Shown here piece by piece: positions 1-5,746 of a stretch of DNA of 39,975 bases. This stretch comes from a virus: the IMG/VR virus record IMGVR_UViG_3300036768_000070, positions 1 to 39,975 of that record, one strand, 5' to 3'. Below the pieces are notes generated by a model. That model did no database searches, was not told the DNA's origin, and saw only the letters and a list, made by a program, of their open reading frames with translations. Position 1 is the first letter of the stretch; every line of letters starts with the position of its first letter. The translations under genes and the position numbers were made by a program.

Positions 1-80
1 ATAACTTTTTTTAATTCGTATCCCCTATCTTCCCAGTGTTTTCTCCACTTCTTAACCTCTCTTATAGTCATTTGCTTCAT
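1..80 (-). CDS. Partial small CDS running off the left edge
   Basis: An ATG at 78-80 opens a frame that stays open to base 1 (26 complete codons), so the C-terminus lies outside the window. The visible N-terminus (MKQMTIREVKKWRKHWEDRG) is basic and probably helical. I do not recognise a family. It follows the 83-residue membrane protein gene by 32 bases and is probably the next gene in the same leftward operon. Reality of the gene is an inference from frame and position only. Confidence 0.45.
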   Translation of the reverse strand, partial: MKQMTIREVKKWRKHWEDRGYELKKV

Positions 81-112
81 AGTTTTACTACACTACCAAC
101 ATGTAATAACCG

Positions 113-364
113 CTAAATTGCACGGGTTCCTGTTGTGTCTACTATAGGAGCGTAAATCTCTATGCCATGCGCCCTACACATTTCGTACTCCACCTTTGTG
201 ATGTAAAAAACGCGATGGTCATACTCTAGTGATTGACGGCTCAATTCGTTGCAATGTACAACCTCTTGGCGGTCAAGACCTATTAGCAATGCAAAGACAA
301 TCAGAAAGGTTACCACTAGAAGTACCGACATGACCTTCAACTTTTCAATGATGTTTCTCTTCAT
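113..364 (-). CDS. Small single-pass membrane protein, 83 aa
   Basis: I start the gene at the ATG at 362-364 rather than at 412, because a purine-rich AGAGAGA stretch lies about 6 bases upstream and the extra 16 residues look like a non-coding extension. Residues about 10-30 form a hydrophobic segment (VMSVLLVVTFLIVFALLIGL), preceded by Lys and Arg, so an N-in membrane anchor is likely. The rest is a soluble tail with two cysteines (VHC and YEMC). No family recognised. It belongs to the AT-rich accessory block at the left end. Confidence 0.55.
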   Translation of the reverse strand: MKRNIIEKLKVMSVLLVVTFLIVFALLIGLDRQEVVHCNELSRQSLEYDHRVFYITKVEYEMCRAHGIEIYAPIVDTTGTRAI

Positions 365-459
365 ATAGTTCTCTCTCTTTACAATTGTAACTAATTTTGA
401 CAACTTTTCCACTAAGTTATTCCCAGTGTACTTTTTTATCTGAACACCTGCATAGGTTT

Positions 460-681
460 TTATTTAGTGATTGCTAATCGAATAGTCCAGTACAGCCATC
501 GCCAGAATGTCATGTGCTGACGACTGACTATTGGGGAGTGTTTTTTACATCTTCCAATGAGACCGCAAATCTCCACACAATCATGACAACCTCTATAATC
601 TGGGTCGTAAGGCATTTTTTTGACTGCCGTCATTCTTGGTAATTTCATACTTTCTTGTAATACTAATAAACTAATAAACAT
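460..681 (-). CDS. Cysteine-rich small protein, 73 aa
   Basis: The start at 681 has a GGAG about 8 bases upstream; an internal ATG at 648 is the alternative. The middle contains four cysteines in a C-x2-C-x3-C-x5-C pattern (residues about 32-44), which could bind a metal. The C-terminus is aromatic and basic (FWRWLYWTIRLAI) and might touch membrane. No family recognised. It lies between the 60-residue gene and the small membrane protein, with the same orientation and AT-rich composition. Confidence 0.5.
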   Translation of the reverse strand: MFISLLVLQESMKLPRMTAVKKMPYDPDYRGCHDCVEICGLIGRCKKHSPIVSRQHMTFWRWLYWTIRLAITK

Positions 682-696
682 ACCCTGAACTCCACA

Positions 697-879
697 TCAC
701 TTCGCATTTGTCCCACACCCTCCAAACTGTATTTCTTCCAGCATGTTCACATAATCCCTCAACCGCTCTGCGTTCTTTTTTGAGAGCATAATGGCTGGTG
801 CGTCGCCGATAGTAAGCCATTCGCCAGAGAGGGTTATGTCAGTAGGATGCGCTTTTGATGACTCATTTTCGAGGTTCAT
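697..879 (-). CDS. Small hypothetical protein, 60 aa
   Basis: Acidic N-terminus, a central hydrophobic stretch (LTIGDAPAIMLSKK) and a predicted helix (NAERLRDYVNMLEEI). The order looks like a short beta pair followed by a helix. It begins 18 bases after the methyltransferase stop, so the two are probably co-transcribed. No family recognised and no function proposed. Confidence 0.55.
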   Translation of the reverse strand: MNLENESSKAHPTDITLSGEWLTIGDAPAIMLSKKNAERLRDYVNMLEEIQFGGCGTNAK

Positions 880-897
880 ACTAAGTTTTAATTTCTC

Positions 898-2280
898 TTA
901 ATTATGTTCTGATGACCTTATTGCTTTTAAGATTTCAATCGCCACTTGCGGAACTATCGCGTTCCCAAATGCTTTCAATCCTTCTTGTCTCCATTTTGCG
1001 TAGGATATTCTTGTTCCATCGGGAAGTCGCACCATCCGTTGACCATTTATTTCTTTCCCCATCTTTTGGGGGTATAGATGCGCGTATAAGAGCCAAAAAC
1101 AATGCCCAATTTTCGTAATTGCCAATGCAGTTTCATATGACAACTGGGACATAATGTTTGTAAGTTTTCTGGCTTGTTGTTCGTAATATCTCCGTCTTTG
1201 TGGTGAATGCTCAATTTGTTTAATAAATTGCTTGAGCCACAAAGACTGCAAACTTTCTTTCTGTGTTTTCTTGCTCTTACTAAATAACCTCCTACGCCCA
1301 CAAACTTCTTTGAATTTGCGCAAGACTTCGAACAATACTTCCTCTTCTTCCACCGAGTATAATCCTCTAATCTGCTCCCGAATCTTCGGCGACTGAATTG
1401 CTTCCCGCAGGCAAGACAAAATTTGGATTGTTCCTGTATTCTTGGGTGTGACATACCCCATCATTATATCATCTATATCTCGTGGAAGTCCAGCCAGCCA
1501 ACTTCGAAACCCATCATCCACTCGGTCATTGCAGGTTGCAAACGCAACTTCTTTCCAGTCTCTTTCCCAGTCTCTTCGGCTAAAACCTTTCTTAAATCGC
1601 TTATTCCTCCAAATTGTATTTGTTCGGCAAGGTTGCCCGGAGGAACTGATTTGTGCCCTGTTTTTATTCTGTTCAACTGTCTTTTCAAAAAACTTTCTTT
1701 GCTTCTGTGTTCTATTGTTGTTACTGATGGCGTGAGCAATAATCCAGACCCTATCCCTTCTATGCGGGGCGTTGACGGATACAGCCGGAATAATAAGCGT
1801 TTGGACTTCGTAACCTTCGGCCTCCAAGTCAGAACACACTTGTTCGAATACCAATCCGCCTTCAATAGTAAGCAATCCATAAACGTTTTCAGCGATGACC
1901 CATTGCGGGTTGACGAGTTGAATAACTCTAAACATTTCTGGCCAGAGGTAACGATTGTCTTGCGTGCCGTGTCTTTTCCCAGCATGAGAGAATGGTTGAC
2001 AGGGGAACCCGCCAGTGAGGATAGAACATTCCCCAATCGAGGATATTTCTTTCCGTTCGCTATCTGATAGCCCTCGCTGTTCCTCGCTTCGGGTGTGGGC
2101 AATAAACTCCCGAATGTCGCCCCAGTATTCCCCTTCTGGCCAGTGTGTTTTGAGGACTGCCTGACAAAATGGGTTGTTTTCAACGAAGATGTGTTTTGTG
2201 TTTTCTTTGCCATATACTTGATCTACTGCGTATGAGAACCCCCCAATGCCAGCGAATAAATCATAGTGGGTTATTTTCAT
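898..2280 (-). CDS. DNA (cytosine-5) methyltransferase, interrupted by a nested HNH gene
   Basis: Transfers a methyl group from SAM to cytosine C5 in DNA, probably protecting phage DNA or marking it. The ATG at 2280 starts MKITHYDLFAGIGGF, which is motif I. Motif IV with the catalytic Cys is GGFPCQPFS, motif VI is ENVYGLL, motif VIII is APHRRDRVWII. The C-terminal motif IX-X region is RLPDGTRISYAKWR followed by GNAIVPQVA. Between residues of the target-recognition part and motif IX the frame crosses an HNH endonuclease gene (1047-1454), giving about 135 residues that look like nonsense although the frame stays open. Without the insert the length would be near the usual 320-330 residues. Activity is therefore uncertain. 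Confidence 0.88.
   Translation of the reverse strand: MKITHYDLFAGIGGFSYAVDQVYGKENTKHIFVENNPFCQAVLKTHWPEGEYWGDIREFIAHTRSEEQRGLSDSERKEISSIGECSILTGGFPCQPFSHAGKRHGTQDNRYLWPEMFRVIQLVNPQWVIAENVYGLLTIEGGLVFEQVCSDLEAEGYEVQTLIIPAVSVNAPHRRDRVWIIAHAISNNNRTQKQRKFFEKTVEQNKNRAQISSSGQPCRTNTIWRNKRFKKGFSRRDWERDWKEVAFATCNDRVDDGFRSWLAGLPRDIDDIMMGYVTPKNTGTIQILSCLREAIQSPKIREQIRGLYSVEEEEVLFEVLRKFKEVCGRRRLFSKSKKTQKESLQSLWLKQFIKQIEHSPQRRRYYEQQARKLTNIMSQLSYETALAITKIGHCFWLLYAHLYPQKMGKEINGQRMVRLPDGTRISYAKWRQEGLKAFGNAIVPQVAIEILKAIRSSEHN
1047..1454 (-). CDS. HNH endonuclease nested in the methyltransferase gene, 135 aa
   Basis: A zinc-supported HNH nuclease. An N-terminal zinc-knuckle-like part has FCLACGKQF and YCSKSCANSKK. 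The catalytic module has VCSLCGSSN, then LSIHHKDGD, then N-K-P-E-N-L and LCPSCHMKLHW; the double His, Asp and the Asn/His positions fit the HNH signature and the four Cys fit structural zinc. It is read in a different frame from the methyltransferase that contains it, and its start follows the stop of the overlapping 246-residue frame by 18 bases. The family is typical of mobile homing-type genes, so an invasion of the methyltransferase gene is the likely history. Confidence 0.85.
   Translation of the reverse strand: MSHPRIQEQSKFCLACGKQFSRRRFGSRLEDYTRWKKRKYCSKSCANSKKFVGVGGYLVRARKHRKKVCSLCGSSNLLNKLSIHHKDGDITNNKPENLQTLCPSCHMKLHWQLRKLGIVFGSYTRIYTPKRWGKK
1473..2213 (-). CDS. Long overlapping frame inside the methyltransferase core, 246 aa
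   Basis: This frame lies wholly inside the methyltransferase core but in another phase. Its translation is not random-looking: it has SLAGSPVNHS, TSGQKCLEL, LTWRPKVTKSKRLLFRL, PSTPRIEGIGSGLLLTP, an early LLPTPEARN and a terminal EWMMGFEVGWLDF. From memory, proteins with LPTP repeats and a WMMGFPxGW end are common beside phage cytosine methyltransferases. It may be a genuine overlapping gene, the product of a frameshift within the methyltransferase, or a by-product of conserved codons of motifs IV-VIII. I rate it as possible only. Confidence 0.3.
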   Translation of the reverse strand: MAKKTQNTSSLKTTHFVRQSSKHTGQKGNTGATFGSLLPTPEARNSEGYQIANGKKYPRLGNVLSSLAGSPVNHSLMLGKDTARKTIVTSGQKCLELFNSSTRNGSSLKTFMDCLLLKADWYSNKCVLTWRPKVTKSKRLLFRLYPSTPRIEGIGSGLLLTPSVTTIEHRSKESFLKRQLNRIKTGHKSVPPGNLAEQIQFGGISDLRKVLAEETGKETGKKLRLQPAMTEWMMGFEVGWLDFHEI

Positions 2281-2476
2281 GTGATGCCTCTGTTTGCACT
2301 CTTTGTTCTCGTAATTCTCCACATTCTGGGCAAATTACATAATGCATTTTCTTGTAGAGTGGCAATCCTCGATACTCCTCTGTTACGATTTCTGTATGAC
2401 TAAATTGGAACTTATGTGTATGTTCTTTTTCCTTCGATTCCATAGGATGTTCTGCCGCACACCTCGGGCATATCAA
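2261..2476 (-). CDS. Zinc-ribbon protein, 71 aa
   Basis: Two Cys pairs, ICPRCAAEH at the N-terminus and VICPECGEL near residue 50, form a zinc ribbon, with several His between them. The start is a TTG at 2474-2476, which overlaps the stop of the upstream 27-codon membrane gene in a TTGA arrangement; a later ATG would lose the first Cys pair. The 3' end overlaps the methyltransferase start by 20 bases. Function unknown; such ribbons commonly bind nucleic acid or protein. Confidence 0.6.
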   Translation of the reverse strand: MICPRCAAEHPMESKEKEHTHKFQFSHTEIVTEEYRGLPLYKKMHYVICPECGELREQRVQTEASHENNPL

Positions 2477-2556
2477 TCAAACCATCGCCTTTCTGGTAAT
2501 TTCCAGAACATATATCCGGCTAAAGCACCGATGAACAAACCAAAAATGATTTCCAT
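2473..2556 (-). CDS. Very small membrane protein, 27 aa
   Basis: The peptide starts MEIIFGLFIGALAGYMFW, a single glycine-containing hydrophobic helix, and ends in a short charged tail (KLPERRWFD). The stop overlaps the TTG start of the zinc-ribbon gene, which suggests translational coupling and supports the ORF despite its size. Two other 28-residue membrane peptides in this genome (4921-5007, 35523-35609) have the same design and the same tight coupling. Confidence 0.45.
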   Translation of the reverse strand: MEIIFGLFIGALAGYMFWKLPERRWFD

Positions 2557-2576
2557 AAGCGTCTTCTGTGGAAACT

Positions 2577-2909
2577 TCATTTATGACTTCGTGAACTACC
2601 CGATTTCCGACCCACGGGTTTATTCTTCTTTGTTTTTGGATTTTTTACGACAACGCCAGCGAGTGGGAACGCCTTTGCAGGATGCTTATTTCGATACTTC
2701 TTTATAAACTCTCGTTCTGCGTAGTTCGGCTTCCCGATAGTTAGATGAATCTCAATGTTTTCTCCCTTTCGCGGTTTACGACCATATACCCTAAAGGTTT
2801 TCCGAACCCCACGCACGATCATTTTGTGGTCGACATATTTTGTCGCCTTAATTGCGCCACCCTCAATAATCGCGTCGCACACTTCATTTATATACGTATT
2901 TATTTTCAT
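2577..2909 (-). CDS. Basic hypothetical protein, 110 aa, first gene behind the tandem promoters
   Basis: Residues 1-75 look like an alpha/beta fold (FRVYGRKPRKGENIEIHLTI) and the last 30 are a Lys/Arg-rich tail (NPKTKKNKPVGRKSG) suited to nucleic-acid binding. No family recognised. The ATG at 2907-2909 lies only a few bases below the nearer promoter's predicted start site, so transcripts from that promoter would be nearly leaderless. No clear ribosome site is seen. As the first gene downstream of a doubled operator it is likely to be tightly regulated. Confidence 0.6.
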   Translation of the reverse strand: MKINTYINEVCDAIIEGGAIKATKYVDHKMIVRGVRKTFRVYGRKPRKGENIEIHLTIGKPNYAEREFIKKYRNKHPAKAFPLAGVVVKNPKTKKNKPVGRKSGSSRSHK

Positions 2910-2917
2910 ATTATATT

Positions 2918-2986
2918 TTTATATTTTATTGACCATTGATTGTCAATATGTATAACCATTATGATTCATTGACCATTGATTGTCAA
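2918..2986 (-). promoter_or_regulatory. Two tandem sigma70-type promoters (leftward)
   Basis: Read on the minus strand. Promoter 1: TTGACA (plus coordinates 2941-2946), 17-base spacer, TATAAA (2918-2923). Promoter 2: TTGACA (2981-2986), 17-base spacer, CATAAT (2958-2963). Both -35 boxes are part of identical 20-base palindromic repeats. They drive the accessory genes from 2909 leftward. The consensus match and identical spacing in both copies are seen directly; activity is inferred. Confidence 0.75.
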
Positions 2987-2987
2987 T
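2928..2987. repeat. Duplicated 20-bp palindromic operator
   Basis: ATTGACCATTGATTGTCAAT occurs twice, at 2928-2947 and 2968-2987, exactly 40 bases apart. Each copy is an inverted repeat with 6-base arms (ATTGAC/GTCAAT) and an 8-base centre. Each covers the -35 box and upstream spacer of one of two tandem promoters. This is the architecture of a repressor binding two sites on the same helix face, about four turns apart. No repressor gene is recognised in the window. Confidence 0.75.
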
Positions 2988-3344
2988 CTACCAATTCCCT
3001 CGGGCTTTTCGTAGTTCCTCCTCGTTCGGATCGACGAACTCCGGATCTAGTTGTAGCCGGCGAACTCTGACCTTCTCTTCGTACATGCGAGTTTCTTCGA
3101 TTTTATTGCGACGCTCAAGCCACATACTAAACTTCGTTTCTGCGTAGTCCTTGATGCACTTGGTATTGCAAAAGGCGTGTGCAGATCTTCGATCTGGGAG
3201 GATGTGATAAAAACTATCCTTTGCTCCTTCCGTATATTGCACCGTGAGGTCTCCCTTGATGGAGAGATATGTCTTCCTGACTAACTTTCCACCATCAACT
3301 CCCCGAAGGATTTTTCCGCACATTTCACAAGAATAAAAATGCAT
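2988..3344 (-). CDS. Zinc-finger-containing hypothetical protein, 118 aa
   Basis: The N-terminus has CEMCGKIL and, near residue 58, FCNTKCIKDYAE, together a C-x2-C/C-x3-C zinc site resembling MYM/TRASH-type treble-clef fingers. The C-terminal half is a highly charged helix (FSMWLERRNKIEETRMYEEK). It is the last gene of the recombination operon; its stop abuts the upstream operator repeat. No exact family named; nucleic-acid or protein binding is plausible. Confidence 0.6.
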   Translation of the reverse strand: MHFYSCEMCGKILRGVDGGKLVRKTYLSIKGDLTVQYTEGAKDSFYHILPDRRSAHAFCNTKCIKDYAETKFSMWLERRNKIEETRMYEEKVRVRRLQLDPEFVDPNEEELRKARGNW

Positions 3345-3372
3345 ATCAATTCTTAATGAGATTGTAAGAAGT

Positions 3373-3966
3373 TTATATCTTTTGAAGTTCGTTTATATAC
3401 GCCTGACTGATTTCTTTGGCGGTTTTGATGATTCGTTCCTCCATCAGTTTCACGCGGTCTACGTCGAGTTCACATGGGAGCGATTCGACACGGCCGGTAA
3501 TTCGCACACTCCCGTCTTCCGCCTCGTCCGTCTCAATCCAGTCAATCCACGCTGTTTTCGGAACCATTCCGTAGTTTCGGTAAATCATCACCGCATAGAA
3601 CAGGAGTTGGTCGCTCTTGTACGCCATCACCGGTGTCCATGGTCGCTTCCCTGTCTTGTAATCTCGGAACTCGAGTGTCTCCGGATTGAAGGTGTCCATC
3701 CGTCCGAACAAGCGAATCTCCGGTGTTTTAATCACCGCAGACATCTCATGTTCCATCTTTGTGTACCGGGGAACGTCGATGGGGAATTGGTCGTGTTCGA
3801 TCAGTTCCGCCACGTTCGTTCCGAAGTCGGTATACCGAGAGGATATTGGCTTCTCGCCATACACATACTGCCTGATATACCGCTTCGGATCAGAGTTCCA
3901 AAGCATGAACTGCGAGGGGGAGAGGTAGGGCTTAGGAAGCGATAACATCTGTTTCTTCTGTGCCAT
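3373..3966 (-). CDS. PD-(D/E)XK nuclease, Cas4/RecB-like, 197 aa
   Basis: Probably an exonuclease that feeds single strands to the ERF annealing protein encoded just upstream. The start MAQKKQML at 3966 is preferred over 4059, because the longer form would overlap ERF by over 120 bases. Catalytic pattern: LFGRMDTF (D91) and EFRDYKTGK (D102-x-K104), with a further Q/Y-rich helix (SDQLLFYAVMIYRNYG) typical of the RecB/Cas4 clan. The first 60 residues (SPSQFMLWNSDPKRYI) match the usual substrate-facing start of this clan. Cas4 iron-sulphur cysteines are not seen. It overlaps the ERF 3' end by 35 bases. Confidence 0.8.
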   Translation of the reverse strand: MAQKKQMLSLPKPYLSPSQFMLWNSDPKRYIRQYVYGEKPISSRYTDFGTNVAELIEHDQFPIDVPRYTKMEHEMSAVIKTPEIRLFGRMDTFNPETLEFRDYKTGKRPWTPVMAYKSDQLLFYAVMIYRNYGMVPKTAWIDWIETDEAEDGSVRITGRVESLPCELDVDRVKLMEERIIKTAKEISQAYINELQKI

Positions 3967-4615
3967 AATCAAAGAAGATTTCTCCATTTTCCGCCATCTT
4001 ATCTGCAATAATCTGTGAGAGTTCCTCCTTCTGTTTGAGCGAGAGGTTTTTCGATTCATGCAACTGCTTACGAATCTTCTCTATACGGGCGGTATCTTTC
4101 GCGTCGAACGCCGCCTCAATCATCTGCTTGGCGATTTCAAAACTATCCTTCTTTTCCGGAACCACTTTTTCCTTTCGCTTTGATGCAACCTCCGGATTGT
4201 AATTCTCAAAGTCATCTTGCTCGAACGGAACGACAAACATCTTCCAGAGTGCTTCGCGATACGCGACCGAGTAACACTTGTTTGATGCCTTGTCTCCGAA
4301 GTCGATGGCCTCTCCGTCCGCAATAGTATCGACGTACGATCCGTCTTCGGCGAAGAAACGGAAGGTGTACCTCCGGACGTAGTGTGAACCCCTAGTCCCG
4401 TTTTTTGACTCGACATCGAGAGAACGGATGTCATCAATCCTGTGAGTTGTCGGGAATACTCCGTTTTTCGCAAGAATCGGAGAGAGCATGTTCATCGCGT
4501 CCTCCACACCGCGAAACTTGAATTGAGACGCCTGACGTTTCTTCTTGACCGGTTCAATCTCTTTCAAAACTTCACCGATGCACTTGTAAATCTTCCCATG
4601 TTGCGCTGAATCCAT
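3932..4615 (-). CDS. erf: ERF-family single-strand annealing protein, 227 aa
   Basis: ERF proteins anneal complementary single strands and serve phage recombination and genome circularisation. Family features visible: FKFRGVEDAMNMLSPILAKN near residues 32-51, GSHYVRRYTFRFF, and the core GEAIDFGDKASNKCYSVAYR leading into ALWKMFVVPFEQDD. The last 70 residues are a Lys/Glu-rich helical tail and would mediate partner binding. Length is in the usual 200-250 range. It follows the 99-residue coiled-coil protein by 3 bases and precedes a PD-(D/E)XK nuclease, the usual annealase-plus-exonuclease pair. Confidence 0.85.
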   Translation of the reverse strand: MDSAQHGKIYKCIGEVLKEIEPVKKKRQASQFKFRGVEDAMNMLSPILAKNGVFPTTHRIDDIRSLDVESKNGTRGSHYVRRYTFRFFAEDGSYVDTIADGEAIDFGDKASNKCYSVAYREALWKMFVVPFEQDDFENYNPEVASKRKEKVVPEKKDSFEIAKQMIEAAFDAKDTARIEKIRKQLHESKNLSLKQKEELSQIIADKMAENGEIFFDYGTEETDVIAS

Positions 4616-4618
4616 ACG

Positions 4619-4918
4619 CTATTTTGCCTTAGTAAATACTAATGACTCGGTTTCGGAGAGAAGTTTTGCCGTCCCCTTCTCCTCTGCTTTTGCCTTCTCG
4701 AGTTTTACCTTTGCCTCGAGGTCCTTCACGACTTCCGGGTATTCCCATTTGCGAATTGTCCGGAAGTAGAACTTTCCTTTCTCATGGTCTACTTCGAGGA
4801 GTGATTCTTTCTTCATTTTTGCAATCACTTCGATTTTGAGTACTTCAATTTTCTCCTCGATTGCCCGCTTCGCCTCCATGAGTTCGGCGTATTCGGTATA
4901 AACATCTTTCTTCGTCAT
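4619..4918 (-). CDS. Coiled-coil hypothetical protein, 99 aa
   Basis: Almost entirely charged helix (YAELMEAKRAIEEKIEVLK and DLEAKVKLEKAKAEEK) with a short beta-like centre (GKFYFRTIRKWEYP). Position directly ahead of ERF in a recombination operon is common for small phage accessory proteins of this type. A GTAGG just before the ATG may act as a ribosome site. No function assigned. Confidence 0.65.
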   Translation of the reverse strand: MTKKDVYTEYAELMEAKRAIEEKIEVLKIEVIAKMKKESLLEVDHEKGKFYFRTIRKWEYPEVVKDLEAKVKLEKAKAEEKGTAKLLSETESLVFTKAK

Positions 4919-4920
4919 AC

Positions 4921-5007
4921 CTACTTGATAATCAAGACAGCGAGAGCAATAAGTAACGCAAGTTCCATCGTGACGATGAACACAATCTGCTTTTTGCTGA
5001 TGTACAT
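4921..5007 (-). CDS. Very small membrane protein, 28 aa, first gene after the folded leader
   Basis: Starts MYISKKQIVFIVT and continues as one hydrophobic helix (LALLIALAVLIIK) to a TAG stop, 2 bases before the next ATG. The start is preceded by CATCAC, a context shared by two other genes of this phage, rather than by a ribosome-binding sequence. It is the first ORF behind the structured leader RNA, so it could be a regulatory leader peptide as well as a membrane protein. Confidence 0.45.
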   Translation of the reverse strand: MYISKKQIVFIVTMELALLIALAVLIIK

Positions 5008-5041
5008 GTGATGTGAATTAAATAACTAATAAAACGTATCG

Positions 5042-5143
5042 GTGACGACCGATTCCCCGAGCGGAAGGTTTCCCTTCCGAGTAGACGCGCCATGAGCCGG
5101 TTAGACACAACGCGCCACATTTTCCCGGGGAATCGATCGTCAT
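5042..5143 (-). ncRNA. Folded leader RNA with a 17-bp closing stem and GNRA hairpin
   Basis: In the minus-strand transcript, 5126-5142 pairs with 5043-5059 as a 17-base-pair stem including one G-U pair. On the plus strand that position would be a C-A mismatch, so the fold fits minus-strand RNA. Inside it, 5062-5079 is a 7-bp hairpin whose loop reads GAAA on the minus strand, a stable GNRA tetraloop. A two-copy element (TGGCGCG...TCTA) occupies the rest. The element lies between a promoter (-10 at 5175-5180) and the first gene of the recombination operon at 5007. I do not recognise it as a known riboswitch class. Confidence 0.6.
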
Positions 5144-5160
5144 CTTTTTACAAGAAGTTT

Positions 5161-5180
5161 TACGATACAAATGTATCGTA
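5161..5180. promoter_or_regulatory. Perfect 9-bp inverted repeat operator
   Basis: TACGATACA, two A bases, TGTATCGTA: a perfect 20-base palindrome. It contains the -10 hexamer of the recombination-operon promoter and reaches to the expected start site, so a bound repressor would block polymerase. It differs in sequence from the operator at 2928-2987, implying a second regulator. Confidence 0.7.
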
Positions 5181-5203
5181 CTCCCGTGCGATGTTGTTGT
5201 CAA
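5175..5203 (-). promoter_or_regulatory. Sigma70-type promoter of the recombination operon
   Basis: Minus strand: TTGACA (plus 5198-5203), 17-base spacer, TACGAT (5175-5180). A second TTGACA lies at 5206-5211 without a matching -10. Predicted start about 5168, giving a leader of roughly 160 bases before the first ATG at 5007. The promoter begins immediately after the stop of the upstream gene at 5208. Confidence 0.7.
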
Positions 5204-5207
5204 CTTG

Positions 5208-5573
5208 TCAAAACGGATCTTCTGTTTCCGAATGTTTTTCTGCAATCTCAATGGCTTGTTGCTCAATGGCATAGTCACGACGAGCAAACCGAGCGGGGAT
5301 GTACCACGCGAGCAGGTTATTCGCTTGTTCGTAGCGTGTCGGCCTGTCGAATCGAATCTCTCCGTCCTCGCTTCGAGAGTAATTCTTGACAATCACCGCT
5401 CCGGTTTCCGAGAGCGCTCCACAATCGACCATGAACTTTTCTTTGTCGAATCTATCTCCATTCCAGTACTTTTTGAGTTGCCGGTGAATGTTCGGGTAAT
5501 CCTCCGGTGTGTATACCCGGAGAGAGAATCCCATCACCTCCTCTGCCTTCTGTACTTGTTCTCGGTCTTTCAT
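5208..5573 (-). CDS. Hypothetical protein, 121 aa
   Basis: Start at 5573 chosen because its ATG overlaps the stop of the upstream gene as ATGA; the open frame extends further but without support. Contains VYTPEDYPNIHRQLKKYW, DKEKFMVDCGALSETGAVIV and FDRPTRYEQANNLLAWYIP. The CGALSETGA stretch could be a loop of an enzyme or binding fold, but I do not recognise a family. Last gene of the replication operon. Confidence 0.6.
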   Translation of the reverse strand: MKDREQVQKAEEVMGFSLRVYTPEDYPNIHRQLKKYWNGDRFDKEKFMVDCGALSETGAVIVKNYSRSEDGEIRFDRPTRYEQANNLLAWYIPARFARRDYAIEQQAIEIAEKHSETEDPF

Positions 5574-5746
5574 AGAGTTTCGTCGTCGATGCGTATATCC
5601 TCGCACACAGCAGGCAATGTTCCTAAGACATGACCGGGACAATCCTTGCATCCGCAATCGATTGTCTGCTTCCTGACGGGCATCTGCGGATCATGCTTTC
5701 CGGTGTGCCCCCAGTCGCGCCCACACGCACAATGTTCTTTTGTCAT
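5570..5746 (-). CDS. Cys/His-rich small protein, 58 aa
   Basis: Starts MTKEHCACGRDWGHTGKHDP and contains DCGCKDCPGH, giving six Cys and four His in the first 40 residues, so one or two zinc sites are likely. Both ends are ATGA overlaps (with the 109-residue gene upstream and the 121-residue gene downstream), strong evidence that this short ORF is translated. The acidic C-terminus (CEDIRIDDETL) is a separate tail. No family recognised. Confidence 0.6.
   Translation of the reverse strand: MTKEHCACGRDWGHTGKHDPQMPVRKQTIDCGCKDCPGHVLGTLPAVCEDIRIDDETL

Noticed and set aside
3382-3945. A 187-codon plus-strand frame opposite the PD-(D/E)XK nuclease gene
   Set aside because: Antisense shadow of a gene with catalytic motifs; no independent support.
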